Of a stretch of DNA of 64,000 nucleotides, positions 9,520 through 18,252 are shown piece after piece. The notes beneath the pieces were generated by a model, which worked only from the letters and a program-made list of their open reading frames with translations, was not told the DNA's origin and searched no databases. A program made the position numbers and the translations under genes. The DNA lies in contig NZ_BMUI01000005.1 of the NCBI RefSeq assembly GCF_014650115.1, positions 1 to 64,000 on the forward strand, given 5' to 3'. Positions within the stretch are counted from its first letter, which is position 1. Every line of letters starts with the position of its first letter. The stretch comes from Streptomyces olivaceoviridis (GTDB lineage Bacteria > Actinomycetota > Actinomycetes > Streptomycetales > Streptomycetaceae).

Positions 9520-9858
9520 ATGACGATGCAGCGCGATAGCCCCGGTGAGAGCCGCGGCCCGGAGATCAACCCGGTGCCCAGCCGTGAGCCTGTACGAGTG
9601 CCCGGGTACGAGCTGCCGCACGGGGAAGGGGAACCGGGCACCGCCTGTCAGGTCGTGTACGACGGGCCGACCCTCGATGGCACCGCCCGGCAGAACCTGG
9701 TGGCGTTCGCCGGACCCGAGGCCAGGCGGCTGATGGCCGAGTACACCGAAAAGAACATGCGAGTACACCGAGAAGAACATGAACGACAAGGACTCAGGAT
9801 CCGAGCCGCGGACCGCGGAACTCGACTACCGGTGCGTGCACATCCCTCACCGGGATGA
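9520..9858 (+). pseudogene. Small hypothetical protein frameshifted by a 22-bp duplication
   Basis: Starts at ATG 9520 behind an AAAGGA ribosome site and reads 112 residues (MTMQRDSPGE to the stop at 9858). Residues to about 75 look natural. After LMAEYTEKN the frame crosses a 22-bp tandem duplication and degenerates into arginine-rich sequence. Removing one repeat copy restores a frame ending DYRCVHIPHRDDEAGGF...SRH at 9904. The ancestral protein was probably about 120 residues. The family is unknown. Confidence 0.5.
9739..9782 (+). repeat. 22-bp tandem duplication
   Basis: Copies at 9739-9760 and 9761-9782 share GAGTACACCGA and AAGAACATG with two differences. The unit is not a multiple of three, so it shifts the reading frame of the gene it lies in. 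Confidence 0.85.
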
Positions 9859-9904
9859 CGAGGCCGGTGGCTTCGTCCACGGCGCGCGTCCCAGCCGCCA
9901 CTGA
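9779..9904 (+). CDS. 41-residue reading frame, displaced 3' end of the upstream gene
   Basis: ATG 9779 opens a 41-residue frame starting MNDKDSGSEPRTAELDYRCV and ending GARPSRH. Its composition is protein-like, and the second repeat copy supplies the ATG. It may be translated on its own by coupling, or may just be the out-of-frame tail of the interrupted gene. Confidence 0.35.
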   Translation: MNDKDSGSEPRTAELDYRCVHIPHRDDEAGGFVHGARPSRH

Positions 9905-9972
9905 CGACAGAGCATGAACCGCCGGCCCGGCACGAGCCAGGAAGGGCCGGCCGACCCCTCTGGAGGAATGCC

Positions 9973-10842
9973 GTGTGCCGTCTCTTCGGTCTCAGCAGCG
10001 CCCCACGCCGTACCCTCGCCACCTTCTGGCTCCTGGACGCCCCCGACAGCCTCAGTCGGCAGAGCCACCGCGACCCCGACGGCACCGGTCTCGGCCACTT
10101 CACCGCCGACGGCACCCCGCGCATCGACAAGGCCCCCATCGCCGCCTACCGCGACCGCGCCTTCGCCGAGGAGGCCCGCGAGGTTGAGTCGGCAACCTTC
10201 ATCGCCCACGTGCGCTTCGCCTCCACCGGAAGCCTGGACGTCCGCAACACCCATCCTTTCGAGCAGTACGGGCGGCTCTTCGCCCACAACGGAGTCATCG
10301 AGGGCCTGGACAAGCTCGACGACCACCTGAGCGAGGACCGGTCACTCGTGAAAGGCGACACCGACTCCGAGCGGTTCTTCGCCCTGATCACCCGGGAGAC
10401 CCGGCGGCACGGCGGTGACGTCACCGAGGGCATCCGGCACGCCGCCCACTGGATCGCCGGCAACCTGCCCGTCTACGCCATCAACCTGATCCTCATCACC
10501 CCCGAGGAACTGTGGGCCCTGCGCTACCCGAACACCCACGACCTCTACGTCCTCGAACGCCGGGCGGGCGGCCAGCATGGCAGCCGGCATCTCGACCACA
10601 GCGGCACCCACGGTCGCATGCGCATCCACTCATCACACCTTGCCGAGCACCCCGCCGTCGTCGTCGCCAGCGAGCGTATGGACGACAACCCGCACTGGCG
10701 CGAGATGGAGCCCGGCGAGCTGCTCCATGTCGGCCCCGATCTCCGCCTCACCCGCCAGGTCGTCCTTCCCGATCCTCCGGCGCACCTGCTCACCCTCGAC
10801 GACCTGCACCCCGACGCCGCCGCCTCCCAGAAGGCTGCCTGA
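9973..10842 (+). CDS. Class II glutamine amidotransferase
   Basis: A 289-residue Ntn-type amidotransferase that releases ammonia from glutamine or performs a related amide hydrolysis. The nucleophile is Cys2, exposed when Met1 is removed (MCRLFGLSS). Other conserved points are HRDPDGTGLGHF, the FIAHVRFASTG strand, NTHPFEQYGRLFAHNG and GDTDSERFF. GTG 9973, with GGAGG 12 bp upstream, is required to place the cysteine second. Size and motifs fit the stand-alone GATase_4 group that includes EgtC. No ergothioneine genes flank it, so the acceptor pathway is unknown. Confidence 0.92.
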   Translation: MCRLFGLSSAPRRTLATFWLLDAPDSLSRQSHRDPDGTGLGHFTADGTPRIDKAPIAAYRDRAFAEEAREVESATFIAHVRFASTGSLDVRNTHPFEQYGRLFAHNGVIEGLDKLDDHLSEDRSLVKGDTDSERFFALITRETRRHGGDVTEGIRHAAHWIAGNLPVYAINLILITPEELWALRYPNTHDLYVLERRAGGQHGSRHLDHSGTHGRMRIHSSHLAEHPAVVVASERMDDNPHWREMEPGELLHVGPDLRLTRQVVLPDPPAHLLTLDDLHPDAAASQKAA

Positions 10843-11215
10843 AGGTGCCCCCTCCCCGACCAGGTGGATCTTCAGGTCAGACCGCCCCGGGAGCGGCCCA
10901 GACCCTTAAGGCGCGGCAACGCGCCGGGCAGGCGACACCGTCGTACCGTACGCGGCCGACGTCGCCATCGAATCGCCGGTGCGCCCGGTCATGCGCCAGG
11001 CGATCATGCGCAGCGCGGTGGACGGGGCGGAAGGGCAGGCTCGATGTGCCGTGCTGTTTTGAGGCGCGTTCCGGCGTGGTCCGGGCGGGTGGGAACGTGC
11101 GGCTGGATGGGGCCCGTTAGGCTTGGGCGTGTCGGCGGGTCGCCGCCCGCTGCCTGGCGAGGGTACGGCGCTTGAGCGGCTGCCCGGGATCACCACATCG
11201 AAGGACGGCAACCGA
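10843..11215. other. Spacer with a possible gene remnant
   Basis: A protein-like stretch on the plus strand around 10940-11060 (DTVVPYAADVAIESPVRPVM) ends at a TGA. It may be the tail of a lost gene, but I cannot assign it. No other coding signal is seen. Confidence 0.35.
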
Positions 11216-11911
11216 GTGTCTTTCTTCACCATCGGCCACCGCGGTGTCATGGCCGCCGAGCCGGAGAACACCTTGCGCTCTTTCCTGCGGGCTGAACGGG
11301 AGGGGCTGGACGGCATCGAGCTGGACTTGCATCTGAGCAGGGACGGCGAGTTGGTCGTCATGCACGATGAGACCCTGGACCGTACGACGGACGGCTCCGG
11401 TCCGATCGCCGAGCAGGAGTTGGGGAAGCTCAAGGAGCTTGATGCCGGCCTCGGCGAGCGGATCCCCACGTTCGGGGAGGTGCTGGACGCCGTCGGGCCG
11501 ACGTTGCCGATCCAGGCGGAGATCAAGGACGTGGCCGCTGCCCGGTCGCTGGCCAAAGTGCTCGCCGACCGCGACCTGCTGGACCGGGTCTCCGTGCTGT
11601 CGTTCCACGACGCGGCGCTGAGCGAGGTCCGCAGCCTGCTGCCGCAGGCCCGTACCGTGCTGGTGGCAGGGGCCAGTGCCCACCGTGACACCTTCGTCGG
11701 GCGCGCCCAGCAGGTTGGTTCCACTCTGGTCAGTGTGGAGTTGCGTCAGCTGAACCGGGCCATCGTCGACAGGTGCGGCGCCGCCGGTATCGATGTGATG
11801 GCCTGGACCGTCAACGACGAGCGCGACTTGGCGCTGGCCCGGGCTCTGGGTCTGGTGGGGTGCGTGACCGACCAGCCTGGCATGAAGCGGTTGGTCGAGG
11901 CCACGGCCTGA
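11216..11911 (+). CDS. Glycerophosphodiester phosphodiesterase
   Basis: Hydrolyses glycerophosphodiesters to sn-glycerol 3-phosphate and an alcohol. The 231-residue TIM barrel shows the GDPD catalytic set: GHRG (His8, Arg9), ENT with Glu17, the metal pair in IELDLH (Glu35, Asp37) and MHDE with His50. The insertion region is short, as in cytosolic members, and no signal peptide is present. GTG 11216 is chosen because AAGGA lies just upstream and the barrel's first strand (FFTIGHRG) follows at once. It is monocistronic. Confidence 0.93.
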   Translation: MSFFTIGHRGVMAAEPENTLRSFLRAEREGLDGIELDLHLSRDGELVVMHDETLDRTTDGSGPIAEQELGKLKELDAGLGERIPTFGEVLDAVGPTLPIQAEIKDVAAARSLAKVLADRDLLDRVSVLSFHDAALSEVRSLLPQARTVLVAGASAHRDTFVGRAQQVGSTLVSVELRQLNRAIVDRCGAAGIDVMAWTVNDERDLALARALGLVGCVTDQPGMKRLVEATA

Positions 11912-12263
11912 CCTCTGGGGGTGTTGGACCGTCAAGTGGCGGGTCGGGCGGGGACGCGGCGGGATCGCTTCCGTGGCGGGACACGGGGCAGGCGATCTGT
12001 CGAGTCGGGCGCCGCCTGCTGCGTGCGTGGGCCCGCCCCTGGCCATGAGACCGCGGCCGGTTCGACCCGGGGGATGTCCTCGCCTGGTGGTGGCCGCGTG
12101 CCTGTCGGCCCTCGTGTGGGTGGCTTTGATTCGCTTCCTTGGGTCGCGTGACGCTGCCCGTCCTTGTTCATGGCTGCCCGTGGCCTGCGCGCGGCGCGGG
12201 GAGCGGTGAGGGTTTTGCGGCGTGTGCGGTGAAGCACCGTGAACGGTCAGTCGGCGGGTGGGT
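11912..12263. other. Gene-free stretch
   Basis: About 350 bp between convergent genes. No protein-like frame and no strong hairpin were recognised. Confidence 0.5.
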
Positions 12264-12863
12264 TCAGCGGCGCCGGTCGTAGACGAGGGCCAGCGTGCCG
12301 TGCTCGCCGGCAGCCTGGCTGACGAGCCTCCACTGCCCTGCGGGCAGGCCGTCCCGGAAGAGGCGCGGGCCGTCGCCGAGGACGACGGGGAAGACCGTGA
12401 GGGCCAGCCTGTCGACCTTGTCGGCCGCCAGCAGGGCCTGGATGACGCTTGCGCTGGACAGCACCAGGATGTCACCGCCGTCGGTCGCCTTGAGGTCCGC
12501 GACCGCCTGGGCGGTCGGCTTGTCGACGATCGTCGTGCGCTCCCACGACGCTTGGCGAAGGGTCGAGGAGAGCACCACCTTGTCGGTCTCGACGAGCCAC
12601 TTCGCGAAGCCCTCGTCCCGGGGGTCGGCGCCTTGTGTGCCGATGACGGTGGGCCAGAAGCCGAGGAAACCTTCCGCGTTGACCCGTCCGAGCAGGGCCG
12701 TCGTCGCCGGCTGCCAGAGGCTGGTCAGGTGGTCGCGGGCGACGTCGGTGACGGCGTACGGCATGACCCAGCTCATGTCCTGGGGGTCGGAGCCGGCGTA
12801 ACGGCCGTCGAGGGAGAGGGCCATGTTGGTGACGACTCGGCGGCCGGTGGTCTGCTCGGTCAT
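12264..12863 (-). CDS. Dihydrofolate-reductase-like (RibD C-terminal) protein
   Basis: A 199-residue protein of the DHFR/RibD-C fold, an NADPH-dependent reductase group of largely unknown substrates. The order is typical: NMALSLDGRYAG at the N-terminus, TTALLGRVNAEGF, KVVLSST, the cofactor-binding GGDILVLSSASVIQALL and a late LTVFPVVLGDGPRLF. Its start lies one base after the stop of the upstream ArsR-SRPBCC gene, so the two form a coupled operon. Such pairs are common in actinobacteria; no function has been agreed. Confidence 0.9.
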   Translation of the reverse strand: MTEQTTGRRVVTNMALSLDGRYAGSDPQDMSWVMPYAVTDVARDHLTSLWQPATTALLGRVNAEGFLGFWPTVIGTQGADPRDEGFAKWLVETDKVVLSSTLRQASWERTTIVDKPTAQAVADLKATDGGDILVLSSASVIQALLAADKVDRLALTVFPVVLGDGPRLFRDGLPAGQWRLVSQAAGEHGTLALVYDRRR

Positions 12864-12864
12864 G

Positions 12865-13719
12865 TCATGCTCCCGGTGTCGGGGGTGTGCGGTCGGTAGC
12901 GACGGTGTCGTGCGAGCTCGCGGCGAGGAGCGTTGTGAGCTTGTCCAGGCTCTGGCCGTAGCCGATCTCGATGCCTGCGATGAAGTCGGCGGAGTCGACG
13001 GTGCTGTCGGTGAGCCGCCAGTGAACGTCGAGGTCCGTGCCGGTTTGCGTCGCCCTCAGGTGGAGGTCGACGTGGGCGGTGAAGGCATGGCCGCCGTCGG
13101 GAAGCAGCGGGGAAAGCCGGTAGGCGAGGCGTTCCTGGGGGTGCACGTCGTCGACAACTCCCTCTGCCCGTCCGACGACCGCGTCGGTGTCCTCGGCATC
13201 GCGGTACTCCTGCACGATCCGTCCGCCCGGCCACGCCTCGAAGACGAGGTCGAAGACCTGGAGGTCCTCAGGAGCCCACCATCGGGCGAGCAGCGCCGTG
13301 TCGGTCAGGTGGCGCCAGACCAGTTCGGGATCCGCTGCCAGGGACCGCAGGAACGTCAACGAGCGGCCGTCGGCCCAACCCGGCTGCTGCGCGGCGAGCC
13401 GTTCTGCGTCACGGCTGAGCTCATAGCGGTCATAAGCGGCTCCCGGGCCACCGGCCTGATCCGCGGTGTCTGCGAGCCGGTCGAGCGTGGCCGCCAGCTT
13501 GCGCAGTGCAGTGGGTCGCAGGGCGTAGATACGGCGCTGACCGGTGCGCCGGGAGATGACGACGCCGGCGCGCTCCAGCGTCTGTAGGTGCTTGGTCGTC
13601 TGCGGCTGGCGTGCCCCGGCGAGCTGGGCCAGAACACCGACCGAGCGGGGCCGCTCAGCCAGCAGGCCCACGAGCCGCCAGCGGGCCGGGTCGGCCAGCG
13701 CGGTGAGGAGTACGTCCAC
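12865..13719 (-). CDS. ArsR-family HTH fused to an SRPBCC domain
   Basis: A 284-residue fusion. Residues 1-90 are an ArsR-type winged HTH (LLTALADPARWRLVGLLAERP, then RQPQTTKHLQTLERAGVV, then wing RRTGQRRIYAL). Residues about 115-265 are an AHSA1/SRPBCC hydrophobic-ligand fold (PELVWRHLTDTALLARWW, then VDDVHPQERLAYR). No metal-binding cysteines are seen, so the effector is probably an organic ligand held in the SRPBCC cavity. The start is GTG 13719. An inverted repeat 10 bp upstream is a likely autoregulatory operator. It is followed directly by the reductase-like gene. Confidence 0.9.
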   Translation of the reverse strand: MDVLLTALADPARWRLVGLLAERPRSVGVLAQLAGARQPQTTKHLQTLERAGVVISRRTGQRRIYALRPTALRKLAATLDRLADTADQAGGPGAAYDRYELSRDAERLAAQQPGWADGRSLTFLRSLAADPELVWRHLTDTALLARWWAPEDLQVFDLVFEAWPGGRIVQEYRDAEDTDAVVGRAEGVVDDVHPQERLAYRLSPLLPDGGHAFTAHVDLHLRATQTGTDLDVHWRLTDSTVDSADFIAGIEIGYGQSLDKLTTLLAASSHDTVATDRTPPTPGA

Positions 13720-13728
13720 AGCCCAGAG

Positions 13729-13746
13729 TATTCTCGACGAAGAATA
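13729..13746. promoter_or_regulatory. Operator candidate for the ArsR-SRPBCC protein
   Basis: TATTCT-CGACGA-AGAATA, a 6-6-6 inverted repeat, lies in an AT-rich island (GAATATTC also overlaps) immediately upstream of the regulator's start. Size and position fit an ArsR-type site. Confidence 0.6.
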
Positions 13747-13903
13747 TTCGTGTCAAGGAATATATCGCCGTCCGCAGGAATCCGTCCGACGGCCGACCGC
13801 GCGGGATCGAAGACATCAGCCATGTCGGCCAGGAAGCGGAACCGGCCCCCGTGCGCCAGGGAATCAGCTCGCCCGTCCGGATGATCAGCGCTAGCCTGCG
13901 CGG

Positions 13904-14398
13904 GTGATGACGGCCGACGACGTACTGTCCGTCCTCGCTGTGCTGCGGAACGTTGACCTCGACGTCTGGATCTGCGGTGGCTGGGGCATCGACGCCCTGG
14001 TCGGTCAGCAGACTCGTCACCACCGTGACCTGGACCTGATGCATCGCAAGAGCCAGGAACCGGCTATCGTGGCGGTTCTCGCGGATGCTGGATTCGTCGA
14101 GACCCTCGACTGGCGCCCCGTGCGGTTCGTCGTCACCGACCCTCAGCGTCGAGAGATCGATCTGCACCCCCTGATCTTTTCCGCGGACGGATCCGCGGTG
14201 CAGGCATCACCCGACCCTGAACACCCGTTCGTCTACCCGGCCTCGTGTTTCGTCACCGGCACGATTCTGGGATCCACCGTCCCGTGCCTGTCGCCCGAGC
14301 AGCAGGTCTACTTCCACCAGGGCTACGAACCGGCTGATCACGACCGTCACGACATGGCTCAACTCCGGCAGACATTCGGGATCGCCACCCACTTCTGA
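13904..14398 (+). CDS. Nucleotidyltransferase, lincosamide/aminoglycoside type
   Basis: A 164-residue protein of the antibiotic nucleotidyltransferase (LinA/Lnu-like) superfamily, which adds a nucleotide to drug hydroxyls. Motifs: CGGWGIDALVG (25-34), RHHRDLDLMH with two metal-binding aspartates (Asp42, Asp44), and a third acidic strand RREIDLHP. The C-terminal CLSPEQQVYFHQGYEPADHD block is the region that normally contacts the substrate. It stands alone after a lower-GC promoter. Resistance activity is plausible but many housekeeping-looking homologues have no known drug substrate. Confidence 0.85.
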   Translation: MMTADDVLSVLAVLRNVDLDVWICGGWGIDALVGQQTRHHRDLDLMHRKSQEPAIVAVLADAGFVETLDWRPVRFVVTDPQRREIDLHPLIFSADGSAVQASPDPEHPFVYPASCFVTGTILGSTVPCLSPEQQVYFHQGYEPADHDRHDMAQLRQTFGIATHF

Positions 14399-14818
14399 CC
14401 AGTTCTCCCAAGGCAGCCCTCCCCATCGCGGGCGTGCCGATTCAGATACCTGCATCGCGTCGAACGCGCATCACTTCGGCAGCACCCTGCACGAGTGGCT
14501 GGAACGGGTGTGTTTGGAGAGCGATTCGTCGGAGGCGATGGCGACGCTGTTCGTGCGGCGGATCGGGGCAACCACCGGGTCGTCCGCGCATCGGTCCCCG
14601 CAACCCCCGCCTCTCCCTGCCGGCCCCGGAGCCAGGCCACACACCGGTCCTCGCGCCGCAGCGGTCAGCAGGTCTCGCGTGACCACGAGCGCGACTGATC
14701 GTCCTGGCCCTGCTGATCAGCAGGGCCACCTCCCTCTGGCCGCGGCCCGACGACATCCCCCTCCCGCAGTGGGTCCTCAGGAGTCGTTCCTCCGCATCGC
14801 TGCGATCTGGCTGAACCG
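14399..14818. other. Spacer with a possible gene remnant
   Basis: A plus-strand stretch around 14460-14565 (HHFGSTLHEWLERVCLESDS) reads like the tail of a helical protein, but I cannot name it. The rest shows no coding signal. Confidence 0.3.
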
Positions 14819-16099
14819 CTACGCGGGGGGACCTTCCGTGGCCGGGGACGGAACCGCTTCCGGTGTGGGTGCTGGAACGTTCCCGGTGGGGATGCGTGCC
14901 TTTCGCCAGGGCAGGAGCAGCGTGCTCGCCACGCACAGCAGGCCGGCGACGAGCAGGGCGCCTCGTGCCCCGGCTGCGGCGGCGACGAGGCCACCGGTGA
15001 TCATGAAGGCGGCCTGGCATGTCTTCGAGCCGACGGACCAGGAGGTGGCGACGCGGGACATGAACGTGTCCGGTGTGGCCGCCATGCGGTACGTGGTGAA
15101 CGACGGGTTGAAGACCCCGGCGGAGAAGAGCAGGCCGAAGTCGGCGGCCACGATGACGAACACGCCGAGGGCACCGGAGGGCGTCAGCGGCAGCAGGATC
15201 GTCCAGAGCGTGCGCGCAACACCGGACAGCAGCAGAACGCGACGCTGTCCGAATCGCCGGGTGAGCAGCGGGGTCAGGCGTGAGCCCAGCACTCCGCCCA
15301 GGCAGGGCAGTCCCAGGGCGAGTCCGTACTGCCACGGTGCCAGGCCGAGGTCGTCCAGCATGAGGACGGCCATCAGCGGTGATGCCATCATGACGGAGCC
15401 GCCGAAGAGCAGCGCGTTGAAGAACAGCGGGCGCAGTCCTGGGTGGCGTAGGAGGTACTGCCAGCCGGCGGTGATGTCGCGGCCCAGGTGGGAGGTGGCG
15501 GCGCGTTGCGGTGGCGCGGGTTCAGGCTGCCGGATGCGACGGATACCCAGGGCCGATCCGAGGAAGGACAGTGCGTCGACCGCCGTGGTGGCGGGCGCGC
15601 CCAGTGCCCCGATCAGGAGCCCGCCGACGGGTGGGCCGGCGCTGACGCTGGTCCAATTGGTCGTCTCGAACAGGCTGTTGGCACGAAGGCGGTACTCGGG
15701 CGGGACAAGTGCCTTGAGGTGTGCGCCGCTCGCCGCGTCGAACGCGACGGATGCCGCCGTCTGGAGAACGCCGACGACACAGAGCTGGGTGAAGGTGAGC
15801 CTGTCGAAAGCCATGGCGACCGGAACGCTCGTCAGTACCACGCAGCGGGCCAGATCGGCGGTGATCATGACCGGCCGCTTGTACTGGTGCTCGATACGCA
15901 CTCCGAGCGGCAGGGCGATCACCCCACTGGCCACCGCGGAGAACGCAGCGAGCAGAGAGACCTGGAGCGCCGAGGAATCCAGCACCAGGAGGGCAATCAG
16001 CGGCAACGCCCCCATGCCGACGGCACTGCCGGCTGCGCTGACCGCGTAGGCGCCCCACAACCGCCGGAAGTCCTCCCCGAGCGTGTTCCGCCGTACCAA
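14819..16099 (-). CDS. MFS transporter, EntS/MFS_3-like
   Basis: A 426-residue integral membrane exporter with about 12 helices. The N-terminus FRRLWGAYAVSAAGSAVGMGALPLIAL is characteristic of the EntS-like MFS group that exports siderophores and macrolides. The loop after TM2 (PLGVRIEHQYKRP) and the GQRRVLLLSG loop in the second half match family motif positions. It has a proline-rich hydrophilic tail of about 25 residues. It is monocistronic and the substrate is unknown. It lies beside a broken transposase, so a mobile origin is possible. Confidence 0.9.
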   Translation of the reverse strand: MVRRNTLGEDFRRLWGAYAVSAAGSAVGMGALPLIALLVLDSSALQVSLLAAFSAVASGVIALPLGVRIEHQYKRPVMITADLARCVVLTSVPVAMAFDRLTFTQLCVVGVLQTAASVAFDAASGAHLKALVPPEYRLRANSLFETTNWTSVSAGPPVGGLLIGALGAPATTAVDALSFLGSALGIRRIRQPEPAPPQRAATSHLGRDITAGWQYLLRHPGLRPLFFNALLFGGSVMMASPLMAVLMLDDLGLAPWQYGLALGLPCLGGVLGSRLTPLLTRRFGQRRVLLLSGVARTLWTILLPLTPSGALGVFVIVAADFGLLFSAGVFNPSFTTYRMAATPDTFMSRVATSWSVGSKTCQAAFMITGGLVAAAAGARGALLVAGLLCVASTLLLPWRKARIPTGNVPAPTPEAVPSPATEGPPA

Positions 16100-16214
16100 G
16101 CCAGCCTCCCGAGGTGTGAAGGCGCTCAGCGTAGTGACTCCGACCGCCCACGGCCCCGTGATGAGGCCATCACCGGATTCACCTCAGAGCTGGGATCAGT
16201 AACCGACACGTACC

Positions 16215-17560
16215 TTGTGGTTTGACGACCGGCGTCGAACGCGGATCGGACTTGATCCGCGCGGGGCGACGCCTTGTTCGAGTTGTGCGACGCGCCGCTG
16301 TGTACGGACGGGCCGGTCCGCGCGCTGGAGGATCTCGCGCTCGCGCCCGGACACCGCCGTGGGCACGGGCTCTGTACGGCGGGCTCGACCAAGGCCGGAT
16401 CGACGTCGCACGGCTGCGCCGGGCCCTCGCCGGGGTGCCGTTGCCGCGGGCGGCGAACGGTCGGCTGGCGTTGGCGGTGGATGTCTCGCCGTGGCCGCGT
16501 CCGGACGCCAACACGTGTGCTGACCGGGCCTTCTGTCACACCTTCGGGCGGGGTGAGGGCAAGCATCAGAGGGTGCCCGGCCGGCCGTACTCGGTGGTGG
16601 CCGCGCTGGAGCGTGGCCGTACGTCCTGGACAGCGGTGCTGGACGTGGTCCGCCTGGAGCCCGGCGCCGACGCCGCCGCGGTGACCACCGTGCAGATACG
16701 TGAGGTCGTCGAGCGGCTGGTCGCGCCGGCCATGGGAAGCCGGGTGACCCGGACGTCCTGGTGATGTTGGGCGCCGGATACGACACCCCGCGCATCGCCT
16801 GCACGCTGGACGGGCCGCCCGTCGAGATCCTCGGTCGGCTCCGCTCCGATCGCGTGAAGCGGCGTCCGACGCCCTCCCGCGAAGAGTTCCACCTGGCCGA
16901 CCCCAAGGGCGGCAGGCCGCCCGAGCATGGCGGCGACTTCGTCTTCGGCGACCCCGCAACCTGGGGCACAGAGCAGGCCGTGACGGTCACGGACACCCGG
17001 CTCCACGGGAAGGCGACCGCACAGGCGTGGGGCTGGCTGCACCCGCGGCTGACCCGCCGGGCGGCCTGGCACGGCCGCGGTGGGGTGCTCCCCATCATCG
17101 AGGGCACCGTCGTCCGGTTGGTCGTGGAGAAGCCGCCCAGCGGCGGGGTCAACAAGCCGGCCTGGCTGTGGTGGCCTCGTACTGACGCCACCACGGCAGA
17201 TGTGGACCGCTGCTTGCAGTCCTTCCTTCGCCGCTTCGACATCGAGCACACCTTCCGCCTGTTCAAGCAGACCGTGGGCTGGACCAAGCCTGGCTTCGCA
17301 GCTCGGAAGCGGCCGACCGGTGGACCTGGCTCGTGATCGCTGCCGCCCATGCCCAGCTCCGGCTCGCCCGACCGCTGGCCACCGACCTCCGCAGGCCCTG
17401 GGAGAAGCCGACCGAGCCGAACGAACCGACACCCGCCCGCGTCCGAAAAGGGTTCAGGAACCCCACCCTCCATAGCGTCGGCAGGGTCCTCGCCATCGGC
17501 GAGGCATACAGCCGCCCGACCCACCACAGAGGTGGAACGAAGCCCCGCCGCATTGCGTGA
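16215..17560 (+). mobile_element. Decayed IS701-type transposase
   Basis: Three frames joined in order give one DDE transposase of the Streptomyces IS701-like group: LFELCDAPLCTDGPVRALED, LALAVDVSPWPRPDANT, AGYDTPRIACTLDG, FDIEHTFRLFKQTVGWT and ADRWTWLVIAAAHAQLRLARP. Frames change near 16367, 16733 and 17300. The first Asp (DVSPW) and the Glu (IEHTF) of the DDE set remain. The second Asp is lost, the usual DAGYD reading GAGYD. The N-terminal 25 residues are degraded. No terminal inverted repeats were recognised. It is clearly non-functional. Confidence 0.85.
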
Positions 17561-17621
17561 ACCCGCAGTCCAGAGCACCCACGACAACCACGCGGACCGC
17601 GCATGGAGCAAGATAAGCGGC

Positions 17622-18098
17622 ATGGTCAATGACGGGAGCACGGGCTTCACGCTGCCGCGGGGTGCGACAGGCTTCTTCGTGCCGGAGGACGGTCCGCTTC
17701 CGGAAACTGACGTGCGAGCGTTTCGGACCGCGCTGCACGCCGCCGCCCGCATCGCCGGAGGCAAGGTGGGCGAGCTGGAGGAGAAGGCGTACCCCCGGAG
17801 CTTCCACGTCGCCTCGATCATCGATCACACAGGCGAGAGCGTCATCCTGTGTCACGCCCACCACCCCTGGATCGCCTTCGCTCAAGAACGCCGAGATTGG
17901 TACCGGGAGGAGTTCCGCTCCGCTCCCCCATGGGCCCATGCCTTCGCGGAAACAGGCTTCGTGGTTCTGAGCGGCGAGCAGCTCGCCACGCCTCTCTCCG
18001 ACGTGGACACTTCGGTTCTCACCCAGGGCGAGTGGCGTCAGGTTCGCTTCTACGACATCACCACGTTGGGCGGAGTGCTCTTCAACGCATGGGATTGA
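17622..18098 (+). CDS. Hypothetical protein
   Basis: A 158-residue soluble protein with no recognised family. It is rich in aromatic residues and acidic patches (YPRSFHVASIIDHTGE, HHPWIAFAQERRDWY, VRFYDITTLGGVLFNAWD), suggesting a compact alpha/beta fold. ATG 17622 is chosen because composition becomes protein-like there; a GGAG lies 14 bp upstream. It follows the transposase relic and may have arrived with it. Function unknown. Confidence 0.6.
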   Translation: MVNDGSTGFTLPRGATGFFVPEDGPLPETDVRAFRTALHAAARIAGGKVGELEEKAYPRSFHVASIIDHTGESVILCHAHHPWIAFAQERRDWYREEFRSAPPWAHAFAETGFVVLSGEQLATPLSDVDTSVLTQGEWRQVRFYDITTLGGVLFNAWD

Positions 18099-18252
18099 TG
18101 ATCACGTGAGGGACATGCCCGGCAGGCGCCCTGCGTGGCGACGCCGCCGGAGGATCCGTCAAAGTGCCTTTGATCAGGCGATGTTGATCCGCAAGGATGG
18201 TGAGCCGGCGGCGCGGCAGGCGCGTCTACGTATGGAGACGGAGGGGGCAGCA

